This document shows, in pieces, positions 18,187 to 25,804 of a DNA stretch of 64,000 bases. Source of the DNA: Mycoplasmatota bacterium. Its GTDB lineage: Bacteria > Bacillota_I > Bacilli_A > Acholeplasmatales > Acholeplasmataceae. Numbering within the stretch: the first letter of the stretch is position 1; each line of letters begins with the position of its first letter. The stretch is from contig CP076021.1 of assembly GCA_018622495.1 (NCBI GenBank), forward strand, positions 682,001-746,000, read 5' to 3'. Under the pieces are notes generated by a model. It was not told the DNA's origin and ran no database searches. It was given only the letters and a program-made list of their open reading frames with translations. A program made the position numbers and the translations under genes.

Positions 18187-18852
18187 TTATATATGAAATC
18201 TGCTTTTAAATGCCTCTTTATTTTCTTTAGATGGAATGATGATTAACCCCAGTAAAGTAACAATTGCATAAGAGAGACATGCAATACTTGGCCAATTAAT
18301 GGTTGTTATATTTAAGATAAGAAACAGTCCAGGAAGTAAACCAACAAGACTCATAAATAAAAGATTTCCTGAGACATCAAGCCATATGCGATGATTAAAA
18401 AGAATGACACTTGATAAAATCGCTATTTGAGTCATAATGACAATAGGTAGTACATAATCTAATGCCCAATGATAGTCGTTTAAAGTAAGACCTATGAGAA
18501 ATAAACCTGAAATAGTTAGTAGTAGAAGTTTGGTTAGTTTTGAACTCCATACAGAATGACTAAAAAACATTAAAGCGAAAAGTATTGAATATAAATTTGC
18601 TGAAGCTACTGTATAAGACCAAGACAATGGTAACCCACTGTAATAATCAATACCAAATGAGATCAAAATGCTGCCGATATTTAATAAGACGAAAAAGCGG
18701 AGCCATGGATTTGATCTTTTTTTCTTTTTTACAGCTGTAAATTTATAAGTTGGTTCAGTTGGTGTTTCATCTATGAGATCACCGTGACAAAACATACAAT
18801 GTTCTATGGGTGTATCATAATGAATATCACAAGTTTTACAATATTTCATCAT
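18187..18852 (-). CDS. Zinc-ribbon membrane protein (DUF6320-like)
   Basis: A 221-residue protein from ATG 18852, chosen for the GGAGG site and the immediate zinc ribbon CKTCDIHYD...CMFCHG. A basic linker and about six transmembrane helices follow. Proteins of this build are found next to condensation-type 'alcohol acetyltransferase' genes, and here it overlaps the end of such a gene by 17 bases. A joint role in making or anchoring an acylated surface product is inferred from this pairing. Function is unknown. Confidence 0.75.
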   Translation of the reverse strand: MMKYCKTCDIHYDTPIEHCMFCHGDLIDETPTEPTYKFTAVKKKKRSNPWLRFFVLLNIGSILISFGIDYYSGLPLSWSYTVASANLYSILFALMFFSHSVWSSKLTKLLLLTISGLFLIGLTLNDYHWALDYVLPIVIMTQIAILSSVILFNHRIWLDVSGNLLFMSLVGLLPGLFLILNITTINWPSIACLSYAIVTLLGLIIIPSKENKEAFKSRFHI

Positions 18853-20117
18853 AAACCTCCATATAATTTGTGTCAATGACCACATCCATACCAGCTTTTG
18901 CAAGTGTTGAAATAAAATGATTGATAATACTTAAATCTTTTTTAGGTGTCGTAAAGATAATATTTGTATGATCATTGATAGAAGAAACAGTTAACGCTAG
19001 ACCTGTGCTTGAATTCATAAAATCCATATCAATAACTTTATCTTTTAAGTCATCTGGTAAATCACAAATACCTAAATTAGATAATGCACAAGTATTTACT
19101 TGTTCACCTAAAATATTATAACCTATTTTAAATGCAAGATTTTTAAGCATTAGTGGTAATATTCTAATAAAAATATTTTTTTCAAATCCAACAAGCGCAC
19201 TGATGCGTTTATTTAATTGTTCTTTATCAAGCTGTTCATTAAAATCATTTTTTGTTATCTCTAACATATCTTCAAAAGTCCAATCTCTTTTTTCACTATC
19301 AAAACTACATTTAATGTATAAAGAGAAGTTTCTTAATGTTTTAGAATTGAAATATGGTCTAAGATTTACTGGAACAAATAATTTAATTGGTTTTTTATGT
19401 CCTGTAAAATCTATAGATTCAGCAAAAATACTATATGCGACTAGTGCTGTAATATATTGAGTCATGGTACATTGATAAGTTTCTTTAATATATTTAATAA
19501 ATGCTTTAGTGTCTATTTTGATCTTTACAGATAATAACCAATTATTATTAAATTCTTCACCTTTAATGTGATAAGATTTATTCTCTTTCAAAGCTAACTT
19601 ATTGTTTTTATCATAATTTGACACAAATGTATCTTCAGATTCTTTTTTAGAATAAGGTAATTCACCTAATATTTTATTTTGATGATCTAAATTGAATCCT
19701 CTTAGTTTGAAATATTTATAGACAATAGATTTTAAGAAATGCAAGCCACCTGTACCATCTGAAATAGCATGAAATGTCTCTAATGTAATTTTATTATCTA
19801 AATAATAAACTTTAAACAAAAAACCTCTGTTTTTGTATAATCTAAAATATTTACACAATCTTTACGGTTCTTGTTCAACATTAAAATAGCGCATATTTGC
19901 ACTTAAGTATTGCCAAAAAATACCATTTTTTATCATGTACAGAAAATGTCTCAAATCGAGGAAGCGTTTCATTAACTGCTTGTTCAAGTATAATCGGATC
20001 AACAATTTCATTTAAATAAAACGATAATCTGAAAATGTTGCTTCTAGAATCTTTTGAAACTGCAGGAAATATTTTACCTGCATTATCAATTACGTACCAG
20101 TATTTTTTCTTTCTCAT
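18836..20117 (-). pseudogene. Condensation/alcohol acetyltransferase-like protein, frameshift plus internal stop
   Basis: The N-terminal part starts at ATG 20117 (MRKKKYWYVIDNAG) and leaves frame in a T6 run near 19915; removing one T gives KKWYFWQYLSANMRYF. The frame then meets TAA at 19864-19862 after a CCG codon and continues to 18836. The main part has HAISDGTGG, the HxxxDG catalytic motif of the BAHD/condensation/WS-DGAT superfamily, and FVPVNLRPYF. The restored length of about 426 residues fits the family. The second lesion belongs to the NCG-stop set described in the findings. Its partner is the DUF6320-like gene. Confidence 0.82.
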
Positions 20118-20268
20118 ATATCATCATCCTTTAATATATACTTAGTACCCTATAATCATATTATACATGCTTTTGAGCGAGTATGAATGAATAAAATCAA
20201 TTTATATAGTAAATGATTATAATAATTAAGTAAGTATCTATTATAATAGTTATAAGTAGGTGAAAATA

Positions 20269-21018
20269 ATGAAAATAGTGAGTTGGAATGTAAATGGTCT
20301 TAGAGCAGCAATGAAAAAAGGATTTGCTGAATTTTTTAATGAAATGAATGCAGACATTTTTGCAATACAAGAAACTAAAATGCAAGAGGAACAAAAAACT
20401 TGGTCATTTGACGGATATGATGAATATTGGAATTGTGCAGATAAAAAAGGTTATTCAGGTACATTAATATATTCAAGAATTAAGCCGTTAAAGGTCATAT
20501 ATGGTATTGATGGGTTTGGGTATAATTATGAAGGTAGAGTAATCACTTTAGAGTTTGATAACTTTTATTTTGTGACATGCTATGTGCCGAATTCAAAAAG
20601 AGAATTATTAAGATTAGATGACCGTATGAATTTTGAGGATCAAATGAGAAAATATTTATTGGATTTAGATCAATTAAAACCGGTGATTTACACGGGAGAT
20701 TTAAATGTAGCCCATCAAGAAATAGATTTAAAAAATCCTAGCTCTAATCATAGAAATCCAGGGTTTACTGATGAGGAAAGAAATAAATTTTCGAAGTTAT
20801 TGGAAAGTGGGTTTGTAGATACATTTAGAGCGTTATATCCAAATAAAGTCCAATATACTTGGTGGAGTTATATGTTTCAATCACGTCAAAAAAATATCGG
20901 ATGGAGAATTGATTATTTTGTATTAAGCAAAAGATTAATGAATACACTAAAAGACAGTTATGTACATGATCAAACTCATGGTAGCGATCATTGTCCAATT
21001 AGTATAGATATATTTTAA
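20269..21018 (+). CDS. exoA: Exodeoxyribonuclease III (AP endonuclease)
   Basis: A complete 249-residue ExoIII-family enzyme acting on abasic sites and 3' ends in base-excision repair. Motifs are SWNVNGLRAA, the metal ligand Glu in AIQETKM, GYSGTLIYSR, YTGDLNVAHQEID, and the C-terminal catalytic GSDHCPI. The start is ATG 20269, preceded by AGGTG. It is monocistronic, divergent from the acyltransferase gene. No clear terminator follows; IS debris begins within 250 bases. Confidence 0.95.
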   Translation: MKIVSWNVNGLRAAMKKGFAEFFNEMNADIFAIQETKMQEEQKTWSFDGYDEYWNCADKKGYSGTLIYSRIKPLKVIYGIDGFGYNYEGRVITLEFDNFYFVTCYVPNSKRELLRLDDRMNFEDQMRKYLLDLDQLKPVIYTGDLNVAHQEIDLKNPSSNHRNPGFTDEERNKFSKLLESGFVDTFRALYPNKVQYTWWSYMFQSRQKNIGWRIDYFVLSKRLMNTLKDSYVHDQTHGSDHCPISIDIF

Positions 21019-21259
21019 TTACATAGTTTATGATGGATAAATAAATGTTAGAATGTAAGGTTTTTAAATTAAAAAACAAAATATTGAATCTAGACTATCG
21101 GCTTTGTTAAAAGGAAAAGCAAAAGAGGGATTGAATTTTGTAGAGACTCAAATAATTACTGATTATATGGGTAAGTTTTCCAGATATCTTAGTTAATTTA
21201 TCAAAAAAAGAATACCTTTTAGTGCGCATAACTGAGGAATCTCTTATGCACACTATGGG
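21019..21259. other. Intergenic stretch with degenerate sequence and a hairpin
   Basis: There is no complete gene here. A short open stretch (about 21085-21195, IESRLSALLKGKAKEG) looks like a gene remnant that I cannot place. A strong hairpin starts at 21208. The stretch leads into an IS3-type transposase remnant. Confidence 0.4.
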
Positions 21260-21267
21260 GTATTCTT
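21208..21267. repeat. Long symmetric hairpin
   Basis: The outer arms AAGAATACC / GGTATTCTT (9 bp) and the inner arms TAGTGCGCATAA / TTATGCACACTA (12 bp with one mismatch) are joined by 3/3 internal loops around a 12-base apical loop. No T run follows, so it is not a standard terminator. It lies at the edge of IS3 debris. Confidence 0.6.
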
Positions 21268-21870
21268 AGATTACCATTTGTAAAAGTATTAAGAATCATG
21301 AAAAAATATGGCGTACAGGCAAAATATATAAGTGATTTAAAGCCTAATTACATGAGAAAACGTAGTGAAGAAAAAGCGCAATTAGATCGTCTCAAATGCA
21401 ACTTTAATCAAAGAGGATGGGTATGAGACATTACTTATTTAACACTTAAAAGAAATGGAAAGAGAGCTTATTTAAGTACTATACTCGATTTAGAGACAAG
21501 AGATTGGGTAGCATATAAAATAGGTCATAGAAATGACAATGAATTAGTTATGGATACACTTAGAGAAGCTATAAAAATGAGTAAAGAAAAAGATCTGAAT
21601 GGACTGGTCCTCCACTCAGATCAAGGGTTTCAGTATCTTTCAACTGAATACAAAGTAATCTGTGAATCTAATGGGATTATCATTTCACACTCACGTAAAG
21701 GTAATCCACTAGATAACGCAGTAATAGAAAGTTTCCATTCTATTTTAAAGAAAGAAACTCTCTATAATAATGATATCACATCCCTTAAAGATTATGTACA
21801 ACTAGTTCATGAGTGGATGATTTATTATAATACGTATCGACCTAAATCACAAAAAAGTAGAATTGCTTTT
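21265..21870 (+). pseudogene. IS3-family transposase remnant (OrfB C-terminal region)
   Basis: The frame encodes the rve/DDE core of an IS150-like transposase: DITYLTLKRNGKRAYLSTILD with the first Asp (split here as DITYL and TILDLETRDWV), HSDQGFQYLS (second Asp) and NPLDNAVIESFHSILKKE (Glu). An in-frame TGA interrupts QRGWV-stop-DITYL near 21424, and the N-terminal half is missing. This stop does not follow an NCG codon. The frame runs on into noncoding bases up to 21972. Confidence 0.8.
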
Positions 21871-21892
21871 TTTAAGCATTCTACTTTTTGGG
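21852..21892. terminator. Hairpin at the end of the IS3 remnant
   Basis: AAAAAGTAGAAT and ATTCTACTTTTT flank an inner GCTTTTTTTAAGC, forming a long stem with A and T runs. ATTCTACTTTTT recurs at 21905, inside the end of the convergent MFS gene. It may be an IS end or a shared terminator. Confidence 0.5.
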
Positions 21893-21902
21893 GTTCAGTT
21901 CA

Positions 21903-23054
21903 TTATTCTACTTTTTTTATTTTTATAATAAAAAACATTGCTATAAAAGACATGAAAATAATTAATATATAGATTGATTGATAGGAAAAGTAATCAAGAA
22001 ATATACTCGTAATTCCACTACCTAAGAAAGCACCTAAACCATACGCTGTAAACATAAAACCATAAGTTTGTGAATATTTTTCTTTTCCGAATGTTTTTAA
22101 AGTTGCTGCAGGAGCAAGCGATAACCACCCACCTAGATTAATATAGAATATAATAAATGAAATGATAAATATGATTTTAACATTTAAGAAGAAGATGGTA
22201 AGTATGGATACTATAATGATTGATGTATAAGATAGTATAGAAGCGAGATTAAATGAATATCTATCATTGATATACCCAAATAACGGTCTACCTATAGCAT
22301 TAAATATTGAAAATACACCAAGCCAAATAGAAATTTCAAGAAGTGATATTTGAAATTGTTCCACACCAATGGTTGATGTTAATCCAATCATACTTAATCC
22401 TATAAAAGTTGCAATAAAAAACAAAATATAAATAAGATAAAATCTTTTATTTTTTAAAAAAGATTGGTCAACAATTATTTTTTGTAATGGTTTTTGATCA
22501 CGTGATACTAAAGGTATGATTAATAGCGTTAAACATATGAAATAAAAGATACCTAAATATAAAAAGGTCATTGATAACCCCATATGACTTAACATATATT
22601 CAACAATGGGTGCACTTATCATTGGAGAAATACCAAAACCCATTAATACTAAACCAGTAAGCAATCCTTTCTTATTGTAATCCATATAAGAAATAACACG
22701 TAGAGGTAGTGTATATAATATACCAATACCTATGCCGATAAGGACACCATAAGAAAAAGTAATAAGATAAATATCATTTGCAAAAGATGCTAATATAAAT
22801 CCAAAAGAGATAAAAAATATACCTGTAATTGACATATATAAACTGGAAAATCTATCATATAATATGCCACTAAAAGCCATTGATAGTGCATAAAATAACA
22901 AAACTATCATAAAAGGTAATCCAGAAAGCGTCTTATTAATTTGATAAACTGATTCAATCTCTAATCTAAATATAGAATAGCTATATACAATGCCTAAACA
23001 GATCATGAGTAATATACTTAAAGTGATAGTAAAATATAGATTTTGTTTTTTCAT
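21903..23054 (-). CDS. MFS transporter (oxalate/formate antiporter-like)
   Basis: A 12-helix major facilitator of 383 residues from ATG 23054, which has AGAGG at good spacing; the longer frame to 23087 lacks a site. The sequence (GILYDRFSSLYMSITG, LRVISYMDYNKKGLLTGLV, YINLGGWLSLAPAATLKTFG) resembles the OxlT/YhjX-like monocarboxylate antiporters. The substrate is uncertain. It stands alone, reading away from the amidase gene. Confidence 0.85.
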   Translation of the reverse strand: MKKQNLYFTITLSILLMICLGIVYSYSIFRLEIESVYQINKTLSGLPFMIVLLFYALSMAFSGILYDRFSSLYMSITGIFFISFGFILASFANDIYLITFSYGVLIGIGIGILYTLPLRVISYMDYNKKGLLTGLVLMGFGISPMISAPIVEYMLSHMGLSMTFLYLGIFYFICLTLLIIPLVSRDQKPLQKIIVDQSFLKNKRFYLIYILFFIATFIGLSMIGLTSTIGVEQFQISLLEISIWLGVFSIFNAIGRPLFGYINDRYSFNLASILSYTSIIIVSILTIFFLNVKIIFIISFIIFYINLGGWLSLAPAATLKTFGKEKYSQTYGFMFTAYGLGAFLGSGITSIFLDYFSYQSIYILIIFMSFIAMFFIIKIKKVE

Positions 23055-23130
23055 CTGAGACCTCTTATATAAATAATGTATTAACATTATTATGACATAA
23101 TATTATTTGAATATCAAAGTAAAGTGCATA

Positions 23131-23164
23131 TAAAAGAAAACCTATTTATTTAAATAGGTTTTTT
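23131..23164. terminator. Terminator at the 3' end of the amidase gene
   Basis: AAAACCTATTT and AAATAGGTTTT form an 11-base stem with a 4-base loop. T runs on the minus strand follow the amidase gene, whose last codons lie within the stem. Confidence 0.7.
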
Positions 23165-24546
23165 AATGGGTCAAATGTTTGATTAATAATGCTTTCAAGT
23201 TGATATCCTAATTCAATAAGATGACTTTCTTTGAAATGAGGAGCAAGTAGATATATCCCTTTTGGCATACCATTTTGTTGATAACCAACGGGTAGCGTTA
23301 ATGTTGGATAACCACATGAGGGGCCTAAGTGGGTATAATTGATAAAATATATGACATCAATATTGTTTTGTTTAAATATATTGTCTACTTGTAATATCGT
23401 TTGTTTTCTTTCGTCTAAAGCATCAAGATAATCTTTTTCATTTTTTAGTCCAGAAGTTTCATTTTCCACTTCAACTAAGATGCCTTGACCGTACTTAAGA
23501 TTTTCTCTAGGGTGTTTATGATTATATGAAATGATATCTTTTAAGGTGATGTTCAGATTTTCTTGTGTTAAATATCGATTGATATCATGCTTAAACTCAT
23601 ATTTCATAATATGATTAATTGATTTAAAAGAAGGCACTTTAATATCAACTAAATCATAATTTAGAGTTTTTAATAAAGTACTTACTTTTTTAAATATAAG
23701 TTTATCATCTTTTGAAATTTTAAATGGACTATCGTGTACAAGTCCTATGCGTTTAACATGATTTGTGTGTAAGTATGTTGTGTAATCAGTCTCACCTTGT
23801 AGGTGGGACATGGTAATTGGATCACTTGGATCTTGAGATACCATACTTGATAATAAAACGGCTAAATCTGAAATATGATTTGCCATAGGTCCTGCAGTAT
23901 CTAAGGTTGATGAAATAGGAATAATACCAGTTCTTGGTATAAGTCCAATCGTAGGCTTTATTGCTTTAATACCATTTCTCATCGAAGGTGACATAATAGA
24001 ACCACCAGTTTACGTACCGATAGCTACAGGTGATAAACGCAATGCAGTAGCAACTGCACTACCAGTTGAACTTCCACTAGGATCTTCATGAATGTCATAA
24101 GGGAATAAAACTTGGCCACCTAAACTTGAAAAACCATTTGATCTTGTAAAAGTTTTGTAACAAGCTAATTCTGTTAAATTAGTTTTTCCTAAAATGATAG
24201 CACCTTGTTCTCTAAGTGTTTTGACAAGTGCTGCATCTTTTAAAGCAATATGATCTTTAAGTATGTTAGTGCCAGCAGTAGTTGTTTGTTGATCTTTTGT
24301 GTTAATGTTATCTTTAATTAAAACAGGGATGCCGTGCATAAAAGAGCGTACGTGACCATTTTCTCGTTCTTTATCTAAAGTTTCAGCGATTGATAAAGCA
24401 TCAGGATTAATCATATAAACTGCATGATAGTTATTATCGATTGTTCTAATACGTTCAATAAAATATGAAGTTATTTCAAATGATGAAATCTCTTGGTTTT
24501 GCATCATTGTTTGAAGTTTAAATATGGGTGTATTATATAGTGACAT
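23146..24546 (-). CDS. Amidase (amidase-signature family) with one internal stop
   Basis: A complete 466-codon amidase frame with a single TAA at 24012-24010 (codon 179) after an ACG codon. The stop falls in the family's most conserved stretch, GT-E-TGGSI, so the lost residue is Glu. The catalytic Lys is in HGIPVLIKDNI and the Ser cluster in DPSGSSTGSAVA. It is a stand-alone amidase of the GatA-like superfamily; gatB/gatC are absent here, and it lacks features that would make it GatA. It hydrolyses an unknown amide. It would be inactive if the stop is real and not read through. AGGAGG precedes the start. Confidence 0.88.
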
Positions 24547-24579
24547 ATAAGCCTCCTGAAATTATGTATATTATATCAT

Positions 24580-24588
24580 AAAAAAAAG
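24580..24588 (+). repeat. Target-site duplication, left copy (IS1595-type)
   Basis: AAAAAAAAG is repeated exactly at 25768-25776, just outside the 27-base inverted repeats. An eight- or nine-base duplication fits the IS1595 family. Confidence 0.7.
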
Positions 24589-24690
24589 CTGACGTTTGGT
24601 GCATTTAGTTGATATAGAAATCTATCAACAGGACAATTGAGCCAGATATCAGCTTTTTTATTTTGAACATAATTTTTTTCAAATTAAAGG

Positions 24691-24696
24691 TATAAT
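24691..24696 (+). promoter_or_regulatory. -10 element of the IS1595 transposase
   Basis: TATAAT lies about seven bases before the structured leader starting at 24703. The best -35 candidates (TTGAAC at 24664, TTCAAA at 24678) have poor spacing, so only the -10 is supported. Confidence 0.4.
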
Positions 24697-24702
24697 ATAA
24701 AT

Positions 24703-24799
24703 GCCAAACAAAACTAATCAAGGAACCATAAAAGCGAGTATTTTACCCTGGTTTGTTTGGCGACTTTCCTTGATTGGGTGAAGTACTCGCTTTTGTGGT
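24703..24799 (+). ncRNA. Structured transposase leader with three ordered complementary segments
   Basis: Segment a (GCCAAACAAA, 24703), b (AATCAAGGAA, 24716) and c (ACCATAAAAGCGAGTA, 24725) are followed by their complements in the same order: a' TTTGTTTGGC (24752), b' TTCCTTGATT (24766) and c' TACTCGCTTTTGTGGT (24784). All three cannot nest, so the RNA must form a multiple pseudoknot or switch between alternatives. It ends four bases before the AGGGAG site of the transposase, so control of its translation is likely. Confidence 0.55.
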
Positions 24800-24812
24800 C
24801 TTAGGGAGTATT

Positions 24813-25751
24813 ATGCCAAAACACAAAATATGTACAAAATGTGGAACTGTGAATAGTTTAATCAAAAATGGGAGGGATATAAACAAGAAGCAAAGGTATA
24901 AATGTAAATCCTGTCTAAAGACATTCATTTTAGACGAATCAACAACCAGCCAACTACAAAACAGCGATTACACCTTCAGGAAATTTATTGGTTATATGAT
25001 TGACGATGTAACACTTGAAGTCATAGCTAGAAACATTGGGATTAATATAAAGACAGCGCTGTATTATCGATATTTGGTTTTCGAATCTTTACGCAACTAT
25101 CAAGATGAGATTATTCTTGATGGAACAGTACTGGTAGACGAGACATTCGTGAGGATAAATAATAAGAAATATAAACTAAGAAGAGCTGATGGTAAAGGGA
25201 TAAGAGGGATATCTTTTAATCACCTATGTGTAATTACTTTAATCAATCTGCAAGGTACCTGTATCGCTAAAGTATCTTCAAGAGGTATGGCAAAACCACA
25301 ACTGTTCATAGATTTATGTACAGAAAACATGGGAAAAATCGATTTATTAATTCACGATGGAAGTGGAACTCAAAAACAATTTTTAAGACAATTTAATGTA
25401 CCAAATATTGATGCACGTCGTGAAGGTGATGGAGTATATGATACGCTTTTAGTAGATTCATTACACAGTAACATTAAAAGATATCTATTTAAACATGCAG
25501 GTTATCGACTAAAGAACCTACAACACTATATGAATTTTTTTGTATATAGATATAATCATACACCAAAATCAAAAGTTAATAATCATCGGAAACTTATTCA
25601 AAGTAGAAATGATATGATGAATGATTTATTTAATAGAATTAAAAAGATAAACAAAAAGATCACTTATAGAAAGTTCCAAAGTGATCTAGGTATTACTGAT
25701 ATTCTTGAATCAGTCGATAAGAATTATTATTTCAATAAAGATATCAACTAA
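24813..25751 (+). CDS. IS1595-type transposase
   Basis: A 312-residue transposase from ATG 24813 (MPKHKICTKCGTVNSLIKNG), preferred over an upstream frame extension that lies within the leader RNA. The N-terminal zinc ribbon CTKCGTVN...CKSCLKTF is followed by an ISXO2-like catalytic domain with DETFVR, LIHDGSG and a late acidic residue. AGGGAG precedes the start. The gene is uninterrupted, unlike the other transposases in the window, so the element is probably active or recent. Confidence 0.92.
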   Translation: MPKHKICTKCGTVNSLIKNGRDINKKQRYKCKSCLKTFILDESTTSQLQNSDYTFRKFIGYMIDDVTLEVIARNIGINIKTALYYRYLVFESLRNYQDEIILDGTVLVDETFVRINNKKYKLRRADGKGIRGISFNHLCVITLINLQGTCIAKVSSRGMAKPQLFIDLCTENMGKIDLLIHDGSGTQKQFLRQFNVPNIDARREGDGVYDTLLVDSLHSNIKRYLFKHAGYRLKNLQHYMNFFVYRYNHTPKSKVNNHRKLIQSRNDMMNDLFNRIKKINKKITYRKFQSDLGITDILESVDKNYYFNKDIN

Positions 25752-25767
25752 ATGCACCAAACGTCAG

Positions 25768-25776
25768 AAAAAAAAG
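25768..25776 (+). repeat. Target-site duplication, right copy (IS1595-type)
   Basis: AAAAAAAAG is an exact copy of 24580-24588. The A run is the T tract (minus strand) of the gpmI terminator. Confidence 0.7.
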
Positions 25777-25800
25777 ACCTAACAATATGTTAAGTCTTTA
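25768..25800 (-). terminator. Terminator of gpmI
   Basis: On the minus strand AAGACTTAACA pairs with TGTTAGGTCTT (one mismatch) and runs into T8. The T tract is the insertion site of the IS1595-type element, which begins right after it. Confidence 0.75.
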
Positions 25801-25804
25801 TGTC

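Larger units (their letters stand above)
16821..18188. terminator. Bidirectional terminator split by the IS3 element
   Basis: AAAAAAGTACTTCA (16821-16834) and TGAAGTACTTTTTT (18175-18188) are exact 14-base complements carrying A and T runs. They lie just outside the IS3 ends, between the convergent MFS gene and zinc-ribbon gene. Together they form an ideal bidirectional terminator whose loop received the insertion. With 1.3 kb between the arms it can hardly work now. Confidence 0.65.
24589..25767 (+). mobile_element. IS1595-type insertion sequence, intact
   Basis: The element is 1179 bases long with perfect 27-base terminal inverted repeats (24589-24615 and 25741-25767, beginning CTGACGTTTGGTG) and flanking duplications. 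It carries one intact transposase. An internal terminator-like stem (AAAAAAAGCTGA/TCAGCTTTTTTT, the left arm partly supplied by the target A tract) precedes the transposase leader and could block read-in. It is inserted in the T tract of the gpmI terminator. Confidence 0.9.

Noticed and set aside
21422-21424. In-frame TGA in the IS3 remnant as a further NCG-stop case
   Set aside because: The preceding codon is GTA, not NCG, and the gene is a remnant lacking its N-terminal half, so normal decay explains it.
23106-23118. Second FabT-like box, TTTGA-ATA-TCAAA, before the minus-strand MFS gene
   Set aside because: Only 5+5 bases match, and one such palindrome is expected by chance in 64 kb of this composition. 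There is no lipid gene beside it.
24743-24928. Minus-strand open frame over the IS1595 transposase leader
   Set aside because: It is antisense to the leader and the zinc-ribbon coding region, and the reading frame follows from the repeats there.
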